From positions 20,347,689 to 20,411,688 of the forward strand of contig OU452228.1 in the NCBI GenBank assembly GCA_911728455.2: DNA of 64,000 nucleotides, in the 5' to 3' direction. The stretch comes from Marthasterias glacialis. Taxonomy: Eukaryota > Echinodermata > Asteroidea > Forcipulatida > Asteriidae. Within the stretch, counting starts at the first letter, position 1. The number at the start of each line of letters is the position of its first letter. A program made the position numbers and the translations under genes. Positions 57,788 through 64,000 of this stretch are shown here, one piece after another. A model generated the notes under the pieces. The model ran no database searches. It worked only from the letters and a program-made list of their open reading frames with translations, and was not told where the DNA came from.

Positions 57788-60092
57788 GTATACATGACAA
57801 AACTTCAGATGGATAACTTTGTCTTTAAGTAGTCATTTATCATATAATCAAAATGGGAGTTTACCAGAACCTTTTCCACGTGAAGAGAGTCAATGATCAG
57901 ATGCATTATTGTGTTATACAATACGATTTGCTCACCCTTATATACCATGTGACCTGTGACATCACAATGGGCAGGGGCGGCTCTTATGTAACGTCCAGAG
58001 TCTGGACTTCCTGCAGGCACAATTTGTACACAGCCCAATGGAAGAAAACTTAACACCTTACATTTCATGGAGATAGCACTGTATGATTTTTATCAACGTT
58101 TGATATGAGGATTATAGCGGCACATCTCAAAACTTGCACCACGGTTATTTTTATAACTCTTGAAATGTAAAATTTCCTACATGGTACTATCTCGCCTGCC
58201 AGAAAGGCCGTGCAATGTACAAGGTCGCTCATTTTGTATACACAGTTTACATGTGGTCTGTAATGGTTGGATTATAACAATGAGTTGTGTTTCCATTTTG
58301 GTTTTGAAGTACCTTGATAACCTTAGGCCTTATCGTGGCATCTTCACGAGAAGTGAACGAAACGGTGTCACCTGTGTGACATCTTACACGGGGATTAAAT
58401 ATTAACATATCGGACATCTGTTATATAAAGTGGATTAGACGAAGAGAACCTGCTGCGCGTCACAGAATAGCTGTCCGTTTTAAAAACAACTGAAACTGTT
58501 TTCCCAAAACGTCAACCCATCTTTCATTATATCCATTTCAATTCGGAGGTTTTTTTATGCTTAGAATAAACATGTCTTTGGCATTTTGTGATTTACTGGT
58601 AAGCTATCAGTATTTACTCAACACTTATACCAACATTCCCTAGGAGGAAGAGTTCATATAAATCTAGGTATCATGCCATACAGAGCGTAACGATGCCGTC
58701 TTCAATCACGCATCCAAGGTACCAAAGGCCTCGTTTGAACCCTTGTCCCCTTTTGTTTTGAACTTTGAAAATCATGATTGCCAAGGATGCCGATCACATC
58801 GATTTACTTCTTTTTGTATTTGGTCTATTTAACCGAATTAGTAACCTTATAAAGTTTAGCTCCTTGCGGCATCGCTTTGATTAAAATTTCATCCGAAGTA
58901 AACCGGAGCAGCCGTGGAATTAAGGCAAATTAAAAACGCGGGAAAACAACGTGGACGCAGACGATCCCCTGCCAAGCGAAAACAAATCATTTAACTGTTA
59001 ATATTATCCCAGCCAAAGGGGGCTGTTGTAGGTCGATAGGACTGACTTGGGATGCCACATAAGAGAAAGGGAAAAAATAAAGCTAACGGCAAAGCGGGGT
59101 TGGTATTATATGTCGATGGACACCTGTATCTATTAAGATCCAATGCGTTGCGAGGTACAGCGGGGACTTTGCGCGGGGCTGTAGGCAGTGCCCATTGATT
59201 TTCGTTGCACGCTGGATGGTAACTCGGCACCGCGTCATGTTACAACAGCTGTCACGCCTGCAGCCGTTAGGGGGGAAAAAGACAGTGAAAAATTCCCAAT
59301 ACCCTATCTCAGATTGACTATATGTCTCAATATCACAAGCGCGGACAGAGAACAAGTTTTTTTTTCTGGAAGTCGAACGCCTTTCGCGCATCTTTATAAA
59401 TGACATGACTCTGGCTGTCTTATTGCATTGCGAGATGTAACGTTGGTTCTGCCGTAACTGTTTACTGTGACCAATGTTTGTTTTTATCTGACAATCTCCA
59501 CGGGTATCTTTTTACAAAGAACAATAAATAGACCAATATCACTACGTAGAACTATTATTTTATCGTAAGATTGTTTATATTGAGCGTAGAGATGTCTACT
59601 GGAAATTACGGACAAGGTGACAAGGCAATGATTATAAAGGATAACAATATCAATATGAAGACTGAAGGGTCAATATTTATAATTCCACGAGATTTATCTC
59701 GTGTACCTGAGACTAATGGAACGTAAATATTTGAGTGTGACCTGTTCGTTGGCGGTACCAAATATTTAAAAGTAATTTCTTTAAGTGCTTGAATAGGCGT
59801 AATCAATCACAGAATTAACAATCGAAAGCTTTTTTAGTGCGTAAAAATGGTGGAAATTAATTTTACGGATGTTTTAATATAAAAGTTCTCGAGTTTCACC
59901 AAACAGACTTTGACGAATTGTTTGAATACCATTTTCCTAAACTCTCCACGTGAGATAAGGAGGTAACCGCAATTATTAAAACAGTATGACGTGCGGGAAG
60001 GTGGTTGCAGATAATATATGATGTTGAAGTTTAAAGAACAAAGCTCAATCCATTTTGGTTTTACTTCTCGAGTTTTTAATCCAACTTTCTAG
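57788..60092. other. Intron (2.3 kb), nothing recognised
   Basis: No repeats or genes supported. Frames at 58991-59406 on minus have no known domain. Confidence 0.5.
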
Positions 60093-60236
60093 GTGGAAAC
60101 AATTGGTGACGCCTATTGTGTTGCTGGTGGACTCAATCAGGAATCATCTACTCATGCGCAACGGGTTTCCAAAATGGCGCTGAAAATGATGGAGGCAGCT
60201 AGAACCGTGATGTCACATGACGGAAGTCCACTCAAG
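60093..60236 (+). CDS. GUCY1A: Soluble guanylate cyclase alpha, catalytic exon
   Basis: The acceptor is TTTCTAG and the donor AAG|GTAGTC at 60237. The 48 codons are phase 0. The exon encodes [20 protein letters not shown], then [27 protein letters not shown] is a near-invariant class III cyclase motif, and the YCVAGGL form is typical of alpha subunits. The exon limits (after DIYK, before MRIG) fall at the same codons as I recall for vertebrate alpha genes. Confidence 0.96.
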
Positions 60237-61687
60237 GTAGTCAATATTTTCATCTTGACCTCTTTTTTTTTCTTTTCACGAAGTAGTTTTCTTCACTCGA
60301 GTGGATTCTTTATTACAAAAAAAAGTATTGACAAACCCTTATTTACAGACTCAGGATTTCATCTCAAGAGGTTTGACTTTTTCAAAATGCTTCCTCTGTT
60401 TTCCGTTGGCGAGTATGGTTACTTCTTTCAACACACCGCCATAAATGTTAACAACTAAATGACCACATAACTCGGAGCTATTTACTAACGAGGGGGGTAT
60501 CATTACATCCCTACTGATAGACAATAAGATATCTAACTCGTTTCATTTTCTTTGTTGTATCCGTAATCAGTAAAAGTCAAGTCCAAACGAAATCCAGTAT
60601 TTCGTCAAGTACAATCATGGTATGAGCATGGCTGTGCGTCTCGATCCATTACCAAATGAAAATTGAATAGGACCGCCGCGATAACGACACTCAGTTTGTG
60701 CATTTAAGGACTTGATGCCGCCAAGTAGCGTGTAAGTGGCGGAAACTGCACAATCCCTACCGGCGACTTCGCTATTTAATTAGCGTATCATCCACGAGAT
60801 ACTGCCCCTGAATGCTTCCACTTAGCCGTCACACTTGATATCCTAAATTAACCTGTTGGAAATCCTTATCCCGTGTCAAGTTGTTGTGGACAACTTGAAA
60901 AATAAAATCCAAACCGTCAGTCAAGTACCTCGTCAAACAATTACCGCGGATGCGTTTACAAGTGTTGGCAAAGTTGATTACATTTGGGGGTCCTGCTAGA
61001 GTCCGTAAATGTCTTGAGAGTGTTTCTTAATGATGGCTAAATTACCTCAGGCTTTGTTCCCGACCTGGAAGGACAAGAGTAAACGAGGTTCTGATTTGTG
61101 ATCTTTGGGAATAGATGATTAGGACGGCTTGTACATGAAATTGATTATTCACACTGATCGATAAAACGCCATCAGCTTGATGCTTAGGCTGAAGTCGGTA
61201 CTGCACCACGTCTCGAATCTCCCCCATCAGTAAAGATGGTGTGGTTTTGACATTCTTGTCATCCGGGCGTCAGTCTAGACGCAGTAATCAGACCCAACAA
61301 AAATGTTGAACGATTCAGAAGTATATAATTTACTAGAAATGTACTGTTACTAGACATTGACAGTGTCTCTTAATAACGTTGTTTTCCGTAAACCTAACAT
61401 TGGTTGTTCTAAACAGTCCTTCAACTTTGCCGGTGCAAAACTTTGGTCAATCTTCCTGCTTTAATTCAGAATATTCCCTCTCTTTACAATGTTAAATGTT
61501 TATATAAAACTGTATTTTAAGTCATTGTCATCTTTATTTATTTTTTCAATATTGTACTGTTTTGCTTGACTTGAAATGTTTTTTGTTGTTGCCCTTTCTA
61601 GGTTTATTTTAATAGTTGTATTTGTTGGCCCATAGGGCATTGATGAAAAACAGCTTTTGCTGATCATTTTATTTGTTTTATTTGCAG
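60237..61687. other. Intron (1.45 kb), nothing recognised
   Basis: No gene or repeat recognised. It ends in ATTTGCAG at 61680-61687. Confidence 0.5.
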
Positions 61688-61842
61688 ATGAGGATAGGTC
61701 TGCACACTGGGGCAATCGTAGCCGGTATTGTAGGCAAGCAGATGCCGCGGTATTGTCTCTTCGGTAACAATGTGACACTTGCCAACAAATTCGAGTCCCA
61801 CAGTGAGCCGCTTCGAATCAACGTCAGTCCTACAACACACGA
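61688..61842 (+). CDS. GUCY1A: Soluble guanylate cyclase alpha, catalytic exon (last one in window)
   Basis: The acceptor is TTTGCAG. The exon reads [40 protein letters not shown] and [11 protein letters not shown]. GxH(S/T)Gxxxxxxxxxx and [13 protein letters not shown] are alpha-type catalytic motifs. Beta subunits instead read GNTVNLTSR-like here. The best donor is GTACGT at 61843 (phase 2). GTATAC at 61847 is a weaker alternative. The remaining ~60-80 C-terminal residues (the GFxFxPRxREELP-type end) are not found up to 64000 and should lie downstream. Confidence 0.93.
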
Positions 61843-62380
61843 GTACGTATACAATCCAGTTTTATGTAAATTACAGAACCTCGCTTGACATAAACGGTCT
61901 CATGCAATGTAGTAATTTATATTGGAATAGTCTTCGTACAAAATCTTAGCAACCTGTTTACAATTGGTACTTTCTTAAAACTGAAAAATTACCTCTTAAG
62001 TACATTATTTGCAATACTATAATTTCATATTTACCCTCTCGTTTGTTTGGTCTCAGCCTTTGAGTTTCAGTGTGTGTGCGTGCGTGTATATTGTCCCCGT
62101 CTTTTTGTCTGTCTAATAGGGAAACGAATAAAAGCAATCTCGTTTCCCTTCACTTCTTTTCCAACATACTGACTCCATGCACATGAATGTTCAGATAATA
62201 AATGATAACAATGCACTTTAATGATTAATTACTTGTCCGGCTACGATGTATCGTGATGATTTGTTGAGTCGGTATGAAGTAAATGTCTCTATCAATCATT
62301 AAATTTGTTTTTCATTACGATAATATGCTATAAGCATTGGTAATTCAAGTGCATGTTTAGAAAGTTAAACTTGATTACTC

Positions 62381-62402
62381 ATATATATATATATATATAT
62401 AT
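62381..62402. repeat. (AT)n microsatellite
   Basis: Eleven AT units. Confidence 0.9.
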
Positions 62403-62599
62403 GGTATCGTTATTTTAGATATTTTTATATTCTGCATTAGCCGTTTGAAAATATTCCAATATCGAATGAACAGACACTATATCCGCAAAAATAAGTGTTA
62501 GAGTGTATTTCTTTTCTCATTGTGCTGTGCTGTGCTGTTGTTGTTATTATTAATATTATTTTTTTATTAATTTCGGTAATGAAATCAAGGGTGCCTCAA

Positions 62600-62935
62600 A
62601 AGGAAACTTAATCACTGTAGCTCAGAAGCCTGAGGAAACCTGTAGATAAGGATGCTTGCTATCTGAACCAGAAGCACCGGGGTAAAACCCCTACTCTTTC
62701 ACGTTAAGTTTTCTGGGTTCTTTAACGTGCACTACCCATCCTAGTACACGGGACCTACGGCTTTACCAGTACGTCCCATCCCATGGACAAACTTGAGCAA
62801 ATACGGTGGTGTATCCCGCTAAAGGACTCAAGCACCGTGACTAGCCAGGCCGGGATTCGAACCCCACACTCTGTGAACGACATAACTTGAACACGGTGCA
62901 CTTAAAGACGGCTCACCCACAACGCTCCACAACAG
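62600..62935 (-). mobile_element. tRNA-derived SINE with conserved invertebrate core (minus strand)
   Basis: On the minus strand a class II tRNA-like head (B-box from plus GGGATTCGAACCCC at 62851-62864) is followed by a body that in plus reads TTTAACGTGCACTACCCATC, GTACACGGGACCTACGGCTT and GTACGTCCCATCCCATGGAC (62712-62787). I associate this central block with SINEs of several marine invertebrates. It lies in the last intron visible. Confidence 0.7.
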
Positions 62936-64000
62936 ATAGTGGGATTGATTACTGAAGCAAATGATTGTTTCACAAGTCGTTTGAGTCGGCTGTACATGAT
63001 TTCTGCAATGCCGTAATCGGTTTGACGTCTTGATACATATTGCTAATAATGACGTAATCGTTTTTCATTTGTCTTCCTGTTCGGGATGTGTTGGTGTATT
63101 GTGACTGTGTTTTTTTTCTTTCTTTTGAAAATACAAGAGCAAATCAAAATTCTATCCACAACAAGTTATGCATTCAATAAAAACTGCCTGTTTGGAATAA
63201 AGATGTTTGGCAATACGTCTACTTAAAAAAAGAGGAACACAAGGTGAGCAGATTGTACTGCGAACGTGAAATAATGCATATTCTAAAATAAGTTTTATTG
63301 CCGTTTTACAGGAAATAAATGGAAAAAAAAAAGACTTCAGGCTGCTTACACATCAACTGTAAATCAGATACTTTGATATACATTTTATATGACATTTCAG
63401 ATGATATAATATTGCCAAACTGACAAATTCATACATTTTTATATTGGAAGAACGCAAACCTAATCTCAATGCATGAGAGATTATTCCTAAATTTGTGGAA
63501 ATTTGATATTCATTCACATAATTTACAAGCGCAATAAGAGGGTCACATATCACAATCCAAATGTGAAAACAACATGTAGTGCCATCAAATTAAATTGCCC
63601 CTCGAGGTTGTAAAATCTCATGCATTTTTATCGTCTGCATAACGTATTAACATATGGAACTACCTGGCATAGCAATGGGTTCTTTGTGTATTATTCCTAG
63701 GGCATATTTGACACACTCTACTTCGTCTGTGTGTCAGTAATCACTGATGGCTATGGGGCGATATGAAAAAAAAAATACTCATGTGGATTGAAACCCCCAT
63801 TGCCGAATTGGTCGTGGTTTTCTTCAAATGCAATAGTTCCTGACTGGGAAAAGTGTACTAAGTGGACTGAACAAATTGACCAGCCGAAGGCTTATATTGT
63901 AAAAGGATTACGAAATACAATCTAAGGGCACTGTATACTGATGATTCTAAATCAAGCAATCCTTCAGGTATAACTGGTGGTCCGCAGGGAAAAAAAAATT

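Larger units (their letters stand above)
61843..64000. other. Intron running to the window edge
   Basis: Contains an AT microsatellite and a SINE (separate entries). No exon matching the C-terminus of alpha subunits was seen. Confidence 0.5.

Overview
This is a window of animal nuclear DNA: AT-rich, intron-dominated, with GT-AG exons separated by kilobases and many short interspersed and tandem repeats. The one gene I recognise with confidence is a soluble (nitric-oxide-responsive) guanylate cyclase alpha subunit, similar to vertebrate GUCY1A1, on the + strand. It starts at 3286 and runs off the right edge, so it spans more than 58 kb here. The organism looks like a marine deuterostome invertebrate, most likely an echinoderm. 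This is inferred from the tRNA-derived SINE families, which resemble ones I associate with echinoderm genomes, and from the gene itself. It is not proven.

Layout: 1-3285 is upstream DNA. 3286-3492 is the first coding exon (N-terminus and first H-NOX helix). 3493-46676 is about 43 kb of intron that probably hides one or more short exons. It holds a roughly 600 bp minisatellite full of nuclear-receptor half-sites, foldback (MITE-like) elements, tRNA-derived SINEs, a 143-bp and a 90-bp tandem array, two LINE remnants, a two-exon antisense gene fragment of transposon character (26618-27301), a 100-N gap and one weak candidate exon (43697-43768). 46677-46855 and 47427-47990 encode the rest of the H-NOX domain and most of the PAS/H-NOBA domain. 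47991-57301 is an intron with repeats that are inverted relative to copies upstream of the exons. 57302-57787, 60093-60236 and 61688-61842 encode the end of the PAS-like domain, the signalling coiled coil and most of the cyclase catalytic domain. 61843-64000 is intron. The final C-terminal exon lies outside the window.

How it works together: alpha subunits pair with a heme-carrying beta subunit to make cGMP when nitric oxide binds. This alpha subunit keeps the two metal-binding aspartates of the catalytic site and lacks the heme ligand, as expected for alpha. I see no prokaryotic-type system, no defence island and no CRISPR. The items most worth a second look are non-coding: hammerhead-ribozyme-like motifs in short foldback elements, inverted intronic repeats flanking two exons, and the half-site minisatellite in intron 1. 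The annotated elements were found by eye, so the repeat boundaries are approximate.
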